Below, one piece after another: positions 31,469 to 40,871 of a stretch of DNA of 64,000 bases; position 1 is the first letter of the stretch; every line of letters begins with the position of its first letter. The translations under genes were made by a program, and so were the position numbers. This DNA is from Sorangium cellulosum So ce56 (lineage in GTDB: Bacteria; Myxococcota_A; Polyangia; Polyangiales; Polyangiaceae). The stretch is taken from contig NC_010162.1 in NCBI RefSeq assembly GCF_000067165.1, forward strand, positions 6,827,001 through 6,891,000, in the 5' to 3' direction. A model generated the notes under the pieces. It searched no databases, had not been told where the DNA came from, and saw only the letters and a program-made list of their open reading frames with translations.

Positions 31469-33046
31469 TCAGATGCACAGCGAGCCTCCGCCGTCGACGG
31501 TGAGCGTCGCGCCGTTGATCCTCCGCGCCCCGTCCGAGAGCAGCAGCAGGACGGCCTCGGCGACGTCGTCCTCGGTGCAGAGCCGGCCGCCCGGTGTGCG
31601 CGACTCCCAGTACGGGAGGATCCGCTCGTGATCCGGGTAGTTGCTCGTCACATGGCCGTAGATCGGCCCGGCGGAGACGCAGTTGACCTGCACGTTGCGC
31701 GGGGCGAGCTCGACGGCGAGCGCGCGCGTGAGCGACTCCACCGCGGCCTTCACGGCGCCCATGGCGCCGAAGTGCTCGAGGTACCTCGACGAGCCGTTCG
31801 ACGAGAGCGCGACGATGCGCCCGCCGCCGTTGCGCTCCATCAGGCGCGCCGCGCGCATGGCGCACAGGTGGTAGCCGATGACGTTCGTGCGGAAGGCCAG
31901 CTCCCAGTGCTCCGGGGTCGTCTGCTCGAGGGGGCCGAAGCGGCCGTTCGAGGCGTTGCTGACGAAGTGGTCCAGCTCGCCGACGTCGCGCGCGATCGCG
32001 TCGAAGAGCCTGTCGATGTGCGCGGGGTTGGCGACCGAGCCCCAGACGTGCACCGCGTCGCCGCCGGCCCCGCGGATCTCGTCGGCGACCGCCTCGCCGT
32101 CGTCCCGCGAGTGGAAGCTGTTGACGACGACCCGCGCGCCGGCGCGCCCGAGCTTCGCGGCGATGGCGCGGCCCAGCCCGCGGCTCGATCCGGTCACGAG
32201 GACCGTCTTGCCCGCGAGCGCCACCCCGGGGGCAGGGAGCGCCCGCTGCGCCGCGGGGGCCAGAGGGGCGCGCGCCGCGGTGACCTGCGCGGGCGGCGCG
32301 GATTCGACGAGGCGCGCGAGATCGCCGACCGTGCGGGCCTCGTCGAGCGCCACATCGAGCACGCCCGGCTGGGCGCCGCGCTGCCAGAGAAGCGCGCGGA
32401 GCTCGTCGCGGCGGCGGCGGTCGACCCCGAGGTCCTCCTCGAGCCGCGCGTCGGGGACGAGCAGATCGACCGGGTGGCGGGTCGCGTCCGCGAGCGCCTG
32501 GACCACGACATGGAGCGACTCGCCCGCGTGGCCATTGGCGTACCTTCCGGCCTCCACGTGGCCATTGGCGTACCTTCCGGCCTCCACGTGGCCATTGGCA
32601 TGCCTTCCGGCCTCCACGTGGCCATTGGCATGCTTCGCCGCCTCCACATGGCCATTGGCGCGCCCTTCGGCTTCCACGTGGCCATCGGCGTGCGCTCCGG
32701 CCTCGACATGGCCATTGGCGTGGTTTCCGGTCTCCACGTGACCCTTGGCGTGCTCTCCGGCCTCCGCGCTGGCCGCGATCGTCCGCGACAGGAACTCGCT
32801 GACGCGGGCCACCGTGCGCAGCTCGTCGGGCGCCGCCTTGAGGGCGTTCGGGAGACCGAAATCGGCGCGCAGCGTCGCGAGGATCTCGCCGCGCTTCACG
32901 GAGTCGATGCCGAGGTCCTGCTCCAGATCGGCGTCGGCGACGACGACCTCGTCGGGGTAACGCGTCATGCGCACGAAGACGGAGCGAACGTGGTCGAGGA
33001 GATCATGAGATTGCATCGTCGAAACCTCGTATTTGGTGAGTGCCAT
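31469..33046 (-). CDS. Tandem acyl-carrier / enoyl-reductase-like SDR fusion
   Basis: 525 aa. Residues about 14-90 are an acyl carrier domain of the PUFA-synthase type with the phosphopantetheine site in DLGIDSVKRGEIL (Ser49). Residues 98-177 are eight imperfect 10-residue repeats (xxHANGHVEAG). Residues about 178-250 are a second carrier-like domain in which the site reads DLGVDRRRRDEL, so the Ser is lost. Residues about 275-525 are an SDR close to FabL-type enoyl reductases (GSSRGLGRAIA, SNASNGRFG, MGAVKAAVESLT). The FabL catalytic Tyr position seven before Lys is Phe. The gene begins directly after the PPTase stop. The internal ATG at 33016 has a GAGG site and may be the true start. Confidence 0.88.
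   Translation of the reverse strand: MALTKYEVSTMQSHDLLDHVRSVFVRMTRYPDEVVVADADLEQDLGIDSVKRGEILATLRADFGLPNALKAAPDELRTVARVSEFLSRTIAASAEAGEHAKGHVETGNHANGHVEAGAHADGHVEAEGRANGHVEAAKHANGHVEAGRHANGHVEAGRYANGHVEAGRYANGHAGESLHVVVQALADATRHPVDLLVPDARLEEDLGVDRRRRDELRALLWQRGAQPGVLDVALDEARTVGDLARLVESAPPAQVTAARAPLAPAAQRALPAPGVALAGKTVLVTGSSRGLGRAIAAKLGRAGARVVVNSFHSRDDGEAVADEIRGAGGDAVHVWGSVANPAHIDRLFDAIARDVGELDHFVSNASNGRFGPLEQTTPEHWELAFRTNVIGYHLCAMRAARLMERNGGGRIVALSSNGSSRYLEHFGAMGAVKAAVESLTRALAVELAPRNVQVNCVSAGPIYGHVTSNYPDHERILPYWESRTPGGRLCTEDDVAEAVLLLLSDGARRINGATLTVDGGGSLCI
32516..32755 (-). repeat. 30-bp coding minisatellite in the ACP-SDR linker
   Basis: Eight in-frame units of 30 bp encode a His/Asn/Gly/Glu-rich linker. 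Adjacent units in the middle (32525-32640) are nearly identical, while outer units differ by several bases. This pattern fits recent slippage-driven expansion between the two carrier domains. Confidence 0.85.
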
Positions 33047-33781
33047 TCATCCGAGAGCGGCGACGGGCGGGACCGGGACGACCGCGACGAGCGCGAACGC
33101 ACCGGTCAGCACGGCCCGGCCGAAGAACTGCCCGCCCCGCGCGCCCAGCGCGAAGGAGCGGACCGAGGGCTGCGCGAGGCGCGCGCCCCCCGGCGGGAAC
33201 GCGACGTCGATGTCCCGGAACGAGAACCGCGCCGGCAGCGCGAGCGCCCCCGTCTTGTAGAGCGCCTCCTTGGCGCTCCAGAGCAACGTCTCGAGGGCGG
33301 CGCGCGGGGCGCCCACCGCGGCGCCCCGCGCGAGGCCCTCGCGCTCGCGCGGGGTGAAGTGCTCGTCGGCGAAGCTCGCCGCGCGCGCCTCGACCCGCTC
33401 GACGTCGACGCCGACCGCGCGCGCCGTGGTGACCGCGGCCGCCGCGAGCTCGCCCGCGTGCGAGAGCGACAGCGCGAACGCGCCGTCCTCGAAGCGCGGG
33501 CGACGGCCGCACGGCCCCGTCACCGCGCAGGCGAGGTAGGCGGCGCGCGGGTGCGCCTCGAGCGAGGCCGCGTCCAGCGCGACCAGCGGCGCGCCGCGGC
33601 CGGCGGCGAGCTCGAGGCGCAGCCACTTCGCCGCGACGCGCGCGCACGCGGACTGCGCCCGCCGGGCGGCGACGCGCTGCGCGGCGCACGCGCGGCGCTC
33701 GCTGGCCGTCAGGTAGGGCTCGAGGCGCGCCGCGGCCTCGGCGTCCGCCCGCGCGACCGCGATGGCGAGCGGCGGCGTCAC
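33047..33781 (-). CDS. 4'-phosphopantetheinyl transferase (Sfp type)
   Basis: 244 aa from the GTG at 33781, overlapping the synthase stop (GTGA). It activates carrier domains by attaching phosphopantetheine from CoA. It carries AVGVDVERVEAR (metal-binding Asp and Glu) and WSAKEALYKTGAL (the WxxKEAxxK motif), with an LSLSHAGELAAAAV segment between. Its neighbour encodes the only intact carrier site of the cluster, so that protein is the obvious substrate. The N-terminal ~90 residues are Ala/Arg-rich but in the family's usual place. Confidence 0.92.
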   Translation of the reverse strand: MTPPLAIAVARADAEAAARLEPYLTASERRACAAQRVAARRAQSACARVAAKWLRLELAAGRGAPLVALDAASLEAHPRAAYLACAVTGPCGRRPRFEDGAFALSLSHAGELAAAAVTTARAVGVDVERVEARAASFADEHFTPREREGLARGAAVGAPRAALETLLWSAKEALYKTGALALPARFSFRDIDVAFPPGGARLAQPSVRSFALGARGGQFFGRAVLTGAFALVAVVPVPPVAALG

Positions 33782-36700
33782 GGCGCCCCCAGCGTCAGCG
33801 TCGCCTGCGCCGCCGGGCGGGCGTCCGCGGCCACGCGCCCCATGACGCGCCCCTCGAGCCCCTCGACCTCCAGCAGCACGCCGCCCGAGGGGTCGAGCGC
33901 CTGCGCCCACGCGCCGAGGACGCGGTCGCCCGCCGCGCTCGGGACCGTGGCGACGAGCCGGACGGGGACGCCCGCCCCGCGGAGGGCGAGATCGTTGGCC
34001 GCCGTCCCGAAGCGGATCCGGTCGACGCCGCCCGCGGCGCACACCGGGAACGCGCCCGCCTCGTCGCGGCGCAGGGTGCCCAGCGACAGGAGCGCGTCGA
34101 GCAGGAGGAACGGCGTGGCGGCCCCGCGCTGCCCTGCGAGGGCGCCGTCGGTCGTGAGGCGGAACCGGGCCTCCTTGAGCGCGGCCCCGAGCACGAAGGC
34201 GCCGAGGTGATCGAACCAGCCCGCGTGCCGGACCGGCGAGCCAGGGCTCGCGTAGGGGTCGCGGACCAGGGGCCCGTCGACCCGCCCGGCGTGCCGCGGA
34301 GCGAGGCCGTCGCGGCCGACGTGGATCGGGGCGAGCTCGACCACGCAGGTCGCGAAGACCACGCCGGCGCGGAGGGTCACGCCCGACCGGTGGACGAAGT
34401 CGCCGCGCACCTCGACGGCGCACGCGACGCGGCCGCCGGCGAGCCGCTCGCGGCGGGTCGTCACCGCGCGCACCTCGCGCGGCGCGTCGTCGGCGAGGCG
34501 CAGGAACTCGAGGAAGCGCACGTCGCGGACCTCGCGGACGAGCGCGCCGCCGCCCGACGTCGCGAGCGCGTGCCGGACGGCCAGGTCGACGAGGAAGGCC
34601 CCGGCAGCGACGGCGCTCGAGCGCGCCCGGTGGTCGGAGAGCCACGGATCGACGCGTGGATCGAGCGTCCACGCGCTCGCGGACGCGCCGTCCGCCGCGA
34701 CCACCGCGTCCGACGCGTCCGCCGCGACGATGCGCGGGGCGAAGCGCTCGATCTCGCCGTCGCCGAGCAGGACCTGGGCCGCGCCGGCGGGCGGCTCGGC
34801 GACGACGTCGAGGAAGATTTGCCGCCCCTCCTCCGGCTCGACGCCCCGGAGCCCGCGCGCCGCGCCGAGCGCGCTGTACTCGGACCCGGCGGTCATGCCG
34901 ACGCCGTTCCAGCCGAGCCACGCGATGCTCGACCACGGGCCCGCGCCCGCCTCGCCGGCGAAGTACGCCGCCGCGCGGTTCATCGCCTCGTTCGCCGCGC
35001 CGTAGTCCGGCTGCCCGTCGTTGCCGAGCACGCTGAACGCCGAGGTGACGAGGTGGACGTGCGGGCGCGCGTCGGGCAGGTGGCGCGCGAGGGCGCCGCG
35101 GAGGTGGGCGAGGCCGGCGAGCTTCGTGTCGACGATCCGCTCGAACAGATCGAGCGGCTTCGACGTGAGCCGGCTCGACACCTGGATGCCGGCGCCGTGC
35201 ACGACCAGATCGACCCGGCCGTACGCCGCCGCGACCGCCGCGACGGCGCGGTCGACGTCCTCGCCGCGCGTCACGTCGACGGCGTGGTAGTCGACGACGC
35301 GGCGGCCGGCGCCCCCGGCGCGCAGCTGGGCGAGGACCCGGTGCGCCTCGCGCGCCGCGCGGAGGCGCGCGTAGCGGTCGCGCAGGACGCCCATCCGCAG
35401 GCCCGGGCTCTCGCGCAGGGCCTCGGCATAGAAGTCCCGCTCGTACGCGTCGAACGCCGCGTCGGTCATCGCGAGCGCGCGGGCAGGAGCGTCCTCCAGC
35501 CGCGAGCGGCCGAGGAGCACGGCGCGGCAGCCGAAGCGGCCGAGCAGGCCCTCGACGAGCTCCGCCGTGATGCCGCGCGCGCCGCCCGTGACGAGCACGA
35601 CCGAATCGGCGCCGAGCTGCGGTACGGCGCGCGCGCGCGGCCTCGCGGAGGCGCGGGCGAGCTGCACGGCGTGCCGCGCGCCGCCGAGATCGACCACCTC
35701 CTCGGGAACGGCGGGCCGGGCGTGGCGCCACTCCTCGGAGAGCGCGCCGAGCGCGGCCGCGGCGTCGCGCGCGTCGGTGTGGACGACGCGCACGTCGCCG
35801 CCCGGGAGCTCGCGCGCCAGGGACTTCACGAAGCCGCCGACCGCGCCGCTCACCGGCGCGAGCCGCCCGTGGAGGTCCACGGCGGAGGCGACGACGGCGG
35901 CGAAGGCCACCTCGCCGCGCGCGATGGCGCCGTAATAGCGGCGAGCGGCGCCGAAGAGCGCGCGCAGCGCCGGCCTGTACGAGCCCGGCGCGCCGTCGAC
36001 GAACGCGAGCGCGTCCGTGGCGCGGGTGAGCACGACGACCGCGTCGACGTCATCGGGGGCCAGGGCCGCGAACGACGCGCCGAGCCGCGCCTCGTCGCGG
36101 GCGTCGAGCGAGGGCGCGCCGCCGGACGCCTCGGCCCCGGGCGCCGAGAGGTCGCGCGGGCTCCCAGGCTCCGCCGAGCCGGACGCCTCCTCGACGGCGA
36201 GCGCGAGGACGCGCGCGCGCTCCTCGTCGGAGCGGGCGGCGCGCCGCACCTCCATGGCGAGCGCCGCGTCGGTGCAGACGTAGAGGACGCGGGACGGGAC
36301 GCGCGCCGCCGGCCCTGTCGCCGGCGCGGGGGCGATCTCGGGGACGAAGCCGTGGATCGGCGTGCCCGTCGCGAAGCCCGAGGCCGCTCGCGCCGGCGCG
36401 ACCGTCGCGACCTCGGGGGGCGTGACCTGGACGGCGCGGGGATCGGACGGCCAGCGCACCAGCGCGGCGCCGTGCGCGCGCGCGCCGCGGATCGCCGCGT
36501 GGAGCTCGACGGCGCCCTCGGCCCCGCGCAGCCGCGCGCTCGATCCGCCGACCGCGAGCTCGCGGGCCGAGGGGCCGCGCCCCGCCGCGCCGGCGACGCC
36601 CTCGGCCGCGCCGGCGACGAGGCGCAGGCGAGCGAGCACCGGCCAGGCGTGGCGCGCGGCGGTGTCCTCGGTGCAGAGCGCGACGAGCAGCGCCGCCTCG

Positions 36701-39700
36701 CCGACCGGCCGCGGGTCACGGGTAGCGGACGCGCCCCGCGCGACGTCGTCGCTGAAGGCGTTGACGGCCCCCGCGAGCACGACGTCGCAGTCCTCGTCGA
36801 GCACGAGATCGGCGGCCGCGAGCGCGTCGAGCAGCGAGGTCGCCGAGGTGTCGACGACGAAGTTCGGCCCGCGCAGGCCGAAGACGTTGGCGACGCGCCC
36901 GGAGATGACGTTGGGCATGTTGCCCGGCTGCGTGTACGGCCCCGTCGCGGGCGATCCCGCGCGGAGCGCGTCGGCCGTCGCGGAGGCCAGCGCGGGGCTG
37001 ACGCCGCGCGCCCGGAGCGCCCGCGCCACGCGGTCGGCGAAGATGCGCTCGTTGGCGCGCGCGCCGCGGCGCGTCTTGCCCTCGTGGCCGACGACGACGC
37101 CGATGCGCTCGCAGAGCTCGCGCGCGGGCAGCGCCGCGAGCGCCTCCTCCGCGGCCATCGCCGCGAGCAGCTGCGTCGGGTCCATCGCCTCGAGGGCGTC
37201 CGGGAGGACCGGCGCGCGGGCCGGCAGCCGGAGCGCGCCCTCGTCGAACGCGAGCACGTCCGACGGGGCGCCCGCGGGCGCGCCTCCGCTGCCGGGGAAC
37301 ACGGACCCGAGCCCGACGACGCACAGCGCGCGGGCGCCGTCGCGCGGGCGCGGACGCGCGGGGTGGCGCTCGGGGCGGTGCTCCTCGACGACGAGGTGCG
37401 CGTTGGTGCCGCCGAAGCCGAAGCTGTCGAGCGCGGCGCGCAGCGGGGCTCCGCCCTCGGCGATCCAGGGGGCGGCCGCCGTCGGGATGGCGAACGGCGA
37501 GCGCGCCAGATCGATGCGCGCGCTCGGGGCCTGGAACCCGTGCTGCGGGAAGAGCGTGCGCTCGCGGATCGCGAGCACGACCTTGATGAGCGACGCGACG
37601 CCCGCGGTCCAGCCCGTGTGGCCCAGCAGCGACTTGACGCTGCCCAGGGCGATGCGCGGGGCGCCGGCGTCGCCCGCGAACACCTCGGCGAGCGCCTGGA
37701 ACTCGGTGGCGTCGCCGACGGGCGTCGCCGTGGCGTGCGCCTCGACGTACTGGACGCTCCGCGCCTCGACGCCGGCCCGCGCGTGGGCGCGCCGCATCGC
37801 CAGGGCCTGCCCGCGTCGCTGCGGCACCGTGACCGACGGGCTCGGGCCGTCGCTCGACAGGCCGCTGCCCAGGAGCACGGCGTCGACGCGATCGCCCCGC
37901 GATCGGGCGTCGTCGAGCCGCTCGAGCACGACGACCGCGGCGCCCTCGCCGAACACGACGCCGTCGGCGGACGCGTCGAAGGGGCGGCTGCCGGTCGCGG
38001 AGAGCCCGCCGAACTGCGAGAACTGGCACGCGTTCGTCGGGCCGGGCTGGTAGGCGCCGCCGGCGATCACGACGTCGGCGAGGCCGCGGCGAAGCATCGC
38101 GGCGCCCAGATGCACCGCGTGCATCGACGACGCGCAGGCCGCGTCGACGAGGACGGTGCGCGCGCCCTCCCCCACCACGTCGCGCACGACGCGCGCGAGC
38201 GGCTCGAGGTGGCCGCGGCACGCCGCGCGCCGGCCGGCGTCGAGCCCGAGCTCGACCGCCAGCGCGTCCGCCACGGCGGCGCGGGCCGCCTCGTCCACGG
38301 CGGCGCCGTCGAGCGCGCGCTCGACGCCGAGCAGCAGCGTGGCCTCGTCGTGCTCGATCGAGCCGTCCGCCGTGGACCCGAGGAGGCATACGATCCGCAG
38401 GGGCGCGCCGCCGCGGAGCGCAGCCGCATGCGCTCGGGCCTCGGCGAGCGCGCACGCCAGCATGCGGGCCGTCTTGGGCAGCCGCTCGAGCGCGCGCGCG
38501 TCGTAGCCGGTCTGCTCGGCGTACGGGCCGAGGGCGTCGACCGTGCCGACCAGCAGGCTGTAGGTCTTGTCGGCGGCGCGGCCGCGGTTCAGGAAGTCGG
38601 TCGCGAGCTCCGGGTGTCGCTCGCCGGTGTCGGCGATCCCGCACGTGCCCGCGAGCAGCTGCGCGAGGTAGGCGTCGACGCCGCCGGCCCCCGGCAGCAC
38701 CGCGCCCATGCCCACGACCGCGATCGGCGTCGCACCGGCAGCGGAGGCGGCGTCGTCGCGCGGGCTCGCGGCAGCGGGGCTCGCGGAGCTCGCGGCGGCG
38801 ACGGGGCTCGCGGCCTCGCGCGGGCGGCGGCCGTCCGGCTCCTCCTCCGGGCGCGGCGCGACGGCTGTGAGCGCGCGCCCCGCGGCGCGCAGCGCGTCGA
38901 TCACGCGCCGGTGCTCGGCCACGACGTCCTCTCCGGCGCGGAACGCGGAGATCACGCGCAGATCGGGCCCGGGCGGCGCGCTCCGCCGCGCGAGCGCGGT
39001 CAGGGCGCCGCCGCCGCCGCACTCGACGAAGGTGCGGACCCCCGCCGCGTGGAGGTCGCGCACGGCCGCCTCGAAGTCGAGCGGCGTCACGAGGTGCATC
39101 GGGAGCAGGCGCGCGGGCGCGAGCGGGCCGTCGCCGTAGTGGACGCGATCGATCGGCGAGTACGTGGCCAGCGCGGGACGCGCCGCGCCGGCGCGCACGA
39201 GGGCGCTCGCGAACGGACCGACCGCCGGCGCGAGCAGCGGCGAGTGGAAGGCGTAGCGGCTCGCGAGCACCGTCGCGCGAACGCCGGCGCCGGTGAGCCG
39301 CCGCTCGAGCGCCGCGATGCCGTCCGCCGTGCCCGACGCGACCGCCTGATCGGCCGCGTTCACCACCGCGACGAACACGTCGTCCCGGCCGAGCGCATGC
39401 ACCTCGTCGCGCAGGCGCTCCGCGCCGGTGTGGGCGGCGAGCATGCGGCCTGGCGGCGCGCCGCGGAGGGCGAGCACCCGCCGGCACACGACCTCGGCGG
39501 CCGTCGCGAGGGGAAACGCCCCGCCCGCGGCCAGCGCGGCGATCTCCCCGAGGCTGTGCCCCGCCACGACGTCCGGCTCGAGCCCTGCGGACCGGAGCAG
39601 CGCGACGGCGACGTGGCCCTGGACGAGGATCCCGAGCTGATCGAGATCGACGCACGCCTCGAGGGCGGCGCGCGCCTCCGCCTCGCCGGCGGTCACGAGC

Positions 39701-40494
39701 GCCGCGAGCGAGGCGCCGAGCAGCTCGCGCGCCGCGGGCTCGGCCGCGGCGACGGCCTCTCGCGCGGCGTCGAAGCGCGCGTGGAGCGCTCGCAGGAGCC
39801 GGAGGTCGAACGAGCCTTGGCCCGGCAGGAGCAGCGCGATCTTGCCGGCGACGCCGCCGCCGCCGTCCACGCCCACCGCGGCCTCCCCGGAGCGCCCCCG
39901 CGCGGCCTCCCCGCCAGCCGCGGCCTCCGCGCCCCACCGCGCCCTGTGCGGGCGCGCCTCGTGGAGCGGCCCCCGCGCGACCTCGGCGGCGTGCCGGAGC
40001 AGGCGCTCGGGGAAGAGCTCGCGCAGCGCGGAGCCGCCGCGCAGGCAGAGCTCGACGAAGCGCTGGTGCGGCACGCGCTCGTCGAGGGCCCCGACGTGCG
40101 CCGTCACCGACCTGGGCAGCGGCGCGAGCTCGTCGCTCGCCGAGGAGACGGCGACGATGCGCTGGTAGCCGCACGCGACGGGCTCGCCGTCGAAGCGGAC
40201 CGTGCGGAAGTAGCCGTACGCGCTCGAGCGCGTCACGGCGCCGAGGCTCATGAAGATCGCGACGCGCTCGCCCACGCGCACCGGCGCGAGGTTCCGGCTG
40301 TACCCCTCGGTGGTGAGCAGCCGGATCGCGGCGCGATCCTCCTCGTGCGGGAGCGTGCCGTCCGCAGCCTCGGCGAAGTAGAGCGTCTCGCGCGCGATGC
40401 ACTGGAAGCGGAAGTTCGTGAGGTAGTGATGGCTGCCATAGGCCATGCTGTCCTCGAACTTCACGCAGTACGGAACGACGAAGAACTCGCCCAT
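33778..40494 (-). CDS. Pfa-like iterative lipid/polyketide synthase (TE-AT-KS-CLF-KR-DH), no ACP
   Basis: 2238 aa from the ATG at 40494 (GGAGAGGATCT upstream). Domains in order: a hotdog thioesterase-like domain (about 1-150; FEDSMAYGSHHYLTNFRF resembles enediyne-type thioesterases); acyltransferase (about 218-510, GHSLGE at 312-317); ketosynthase (about 590-1040, Cys787 in DAACASS, His920, His959); a second KS-like, chain-length-factor domain (about 1055-1400) where the Cys region reads VDTSATSLL; a ketoreductase (Rossmann motif TGGARG at 1636, Ser1818, Tyr1831, Asn1835); and a hotdog dehydratase-like end (about 1943-2230, DHRARSSAVAAGAF, His1955). No carrier-domain serine motif was found. 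KS-CLF and KR types point to the PUFA/secondary-lipid synthase lineage. Product unknown. Confidence 0.9.
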   Translation of the reverse strand: MGEFFVVPYCVKFEDSMAYGSHHYLTNFRFQCIARETLYFAEAADGTLPHEEDRAAIRLLTTEGYSRNLAPVRVGERVAIFMSLGAVTRSSAYGYFRTVRFDGEPVACGYQRIVAVSSASDELAPLPRSVTAHVGALDERVPHQRFVELCLRGGSALRELFPERLLRHAAEVARGPLHEARPHRARWGAEAAAGGEAARGRSGEAAVGVDGGGGVAGKIALLLPGQGSFDLRLLRALHARFDAAREAVAAAEPAARELLGASLAALVTAGEAEARAALEACVDLDQLGILVQGHVAVALLRSAGLEPDVVAGHSLGEIAALAAGGAFPLATAAEVVCRRVLALRGAPPGRMLAAHTGAERLRDEVHALGRDDVFVAVVNAADQAVASGTADGIAALERRLTGAGVRATVLASRYAFHSPLLAPAVGPFASALVRAGAARPALATYSPIDRVHYGDGPLAPARLLPMHLVTPLDFEAAVRDLHAAGVRTFVECGGGGALTALARRSAPPGPDLRVISAFRAGEDVVAEHRRVIDALRAAGRALTAVAPRPEEEPDGRRPREAASPVAAASSASPAAASPRDDAASAAGATPIAVVGMGAVLPGAGGVDAYLAQLLAGTCGIADTGERHPELATDFLNRGRAADKTYSLLVGTVDALGPYAEQTGYDARALERLPKTARMLACALAEARAHAAALRGGAPLRIVCLLGSTADGSIEHDEATLLLGVERALDGAAVDEAARAAVADALAVELGLDAGRRAACRGHLEPLARVVRDVVGEGARTVLVDAACASSMHAVHLGAAMLRRGLADVVIAGGAYQPGPTNACQFSQFGGLSATGSRPFDASADGVVFGEGAAVVVLERLDDARSRGDRVDAVLLGSGLSSDGPSPSVTVPQRRGQALAMRRAHARAGVEARSVQYVEAHATATPVGDATEFQALAEVFAGDAGAPRIALGSVKSLLGHTGWTAGVASLIKVVLAIRERTLFPQHGFQAPSARIDLARSPFAIPTAAAPWIAEGGAPLRAALDSFGFGGTNAHLVVEEHRPERHPARPRPRDGARALCVVGLGSVFPGSGGAPAGAPSDVLAFDEGALRLPARAPVLPDALEAMDPTQLLAAMAAEEALAALPARELCERIGVVVGHEGKTRRGARANERIFADRVARALRARGVSPALASATADALRAGSPATGPYTQPGNMPNVISGRVANVFGLRGPNFVVDTSATSLLDALAAADLVLDEDCDVVLAGAVNAFSDDVARGASATRDPRPVGEAALLVALCTEDTAARHAWPVLARLRLVAGAAEGVAGAAGRGPSARELAVGGSSARLRGAEGAVELHAAIRGARAHGAALVRWPSDPRAVQVTPPEVATVAPARAASGFATGTPIHGFVPEIAPAPATGPAARVPSRVLYVCTDAALAMEVRRAARSDEERARVLALAVEEASGSAEPGSPRDLSAPGAEASGGAPSLDARDEARLGASFAALAPDDVDAVVVLTRATDALAFVDGAPGSYRPALRALFGAARRYYGAIARGEVAFAAVVASAVDLHGRLAPVSGAVGGFVKSLARELPGGDVRVVHTDARDAAAALGALSEEWRHARPAVPEEVVDLGGARHAVQLARASARPRARAVPQLGADSVVLVTGGARGITAELVEGLLGRFGCRAVLLGRSRLEDAPARALAMTDAAFDAYERDFYAEALRESPGLRMGVLRDRYARLRAAREAHRVLAQLRAGGAGRRVVDYHAVDVTRGEDVDRAVAAVAAAYGRVDLVVHGAGIQVSSRLTSKPLDLFERIVDTKLAGLAHLRGALARHLPDARPHVHLVTSAFSVLGNDGQPDYGAANEAMNRAAAYFAGEAGAGPWSSIAWLGWNGVGMTAGSEYSALGAARGLRGVEPEEGRQIFLDVVAEPPAGAAQVLLGDGEIERFAPRIVAADASDAVVAADGASASAWTLDPRVDPWLSDHRARSSAVAAGAFLVDLAVRHALATSGGGALVREVRDVRFLEFLRLADDAPREVRAVTTRRERLAGGRVACAVEVRGDFVHRSGVTLRAGVVFATCVVELAPIHVGRDGLAPRHAGRVDGPLVRDPYASPGSPVRHAGWFDHLGAFVLGAALKEARFRLTTDGALAGQRGAATPFLLLDALLSLGTLRRDEAGAFPVCAAGGVDRIRFGTAANDLALRGAGVPVRLVATVPSAAGDRVLGAWAQALDPSGGVLLEVEGLEGRVMGRVAADARPAAQATLTLGAP

Positions 40495-40606
40495 AGATCC
40501 TCTCCACGCGACCCGCCCGCGCACGCGTCGACGCACGCCTGGCACCGCGTGCCAGCCGATGTTTCGTGCGCTCCTCACCGCTGCGCCGCGCGGGCCGCTC
40601 GAATAA

Positions 40607-40618
40607 GTGTACCTACAC
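40607..40618. promoter_or_regulatory. MarR-type operator A, synthase promoter
   Basis: GTGTA-CC-TACAC, a perfect 5+5 palindrome 113 bp upstream of the synthase ATG. On the minus strand it overlaps a possible -10 (TACACT). It shares its half-sites with the sites at 40823-40838 and 40893-40904. Confidence 0.7.
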
Positions 40619-40822
40619 GTAAATGCTCGGAGCGCGCCGCTGGCCCATGGCCCACGGCCGCGCGGGTGATGCCGCGGTGCTCGCCTCGGCGCCGCCATGG
40701 CCCTGGCGACGGATGACCGATCGATCGATGGATCGGCCAGCGCGCGCCGGGGCCGCCCGGACCGCCGACGCCGAGCAGGCGGTCGAGCAGACGAGGCGGA
40801 TCCACGTCGTCGAGGACGAGAT

Positions 40823-40838
40823 AGGTGTAGCTACACCT
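40823..40838. promoter_or_regulatory. MarR-type operator B
   Basis: AGGTGTAGCTACACCT, a perfect 16-bp palindrome containing GTGTA-GC-TACAC. It lies between the two divergent genes, about 70 bp upstream of operator C. Confidence 0.75.
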
Positions 40839-40871
40839 GAACGGATGTCAAGCCGTGATACTGGCCGCGAT

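Noticed and set aside
32516..32755. Possible CRISPR array in the 30-bp repeats
   Set aside because: The repeats are in frame inside a gene with no spacers; they encode a protein linker.
34207..40716. A 2169-codon open frame antisense to the synthase gene
   Set aside because: It is the G+C-driven shadow of the synthase. It is rich in Arg/Glu/Ala without any domain, while the other strand carries seven recognisable catalytic motifs.
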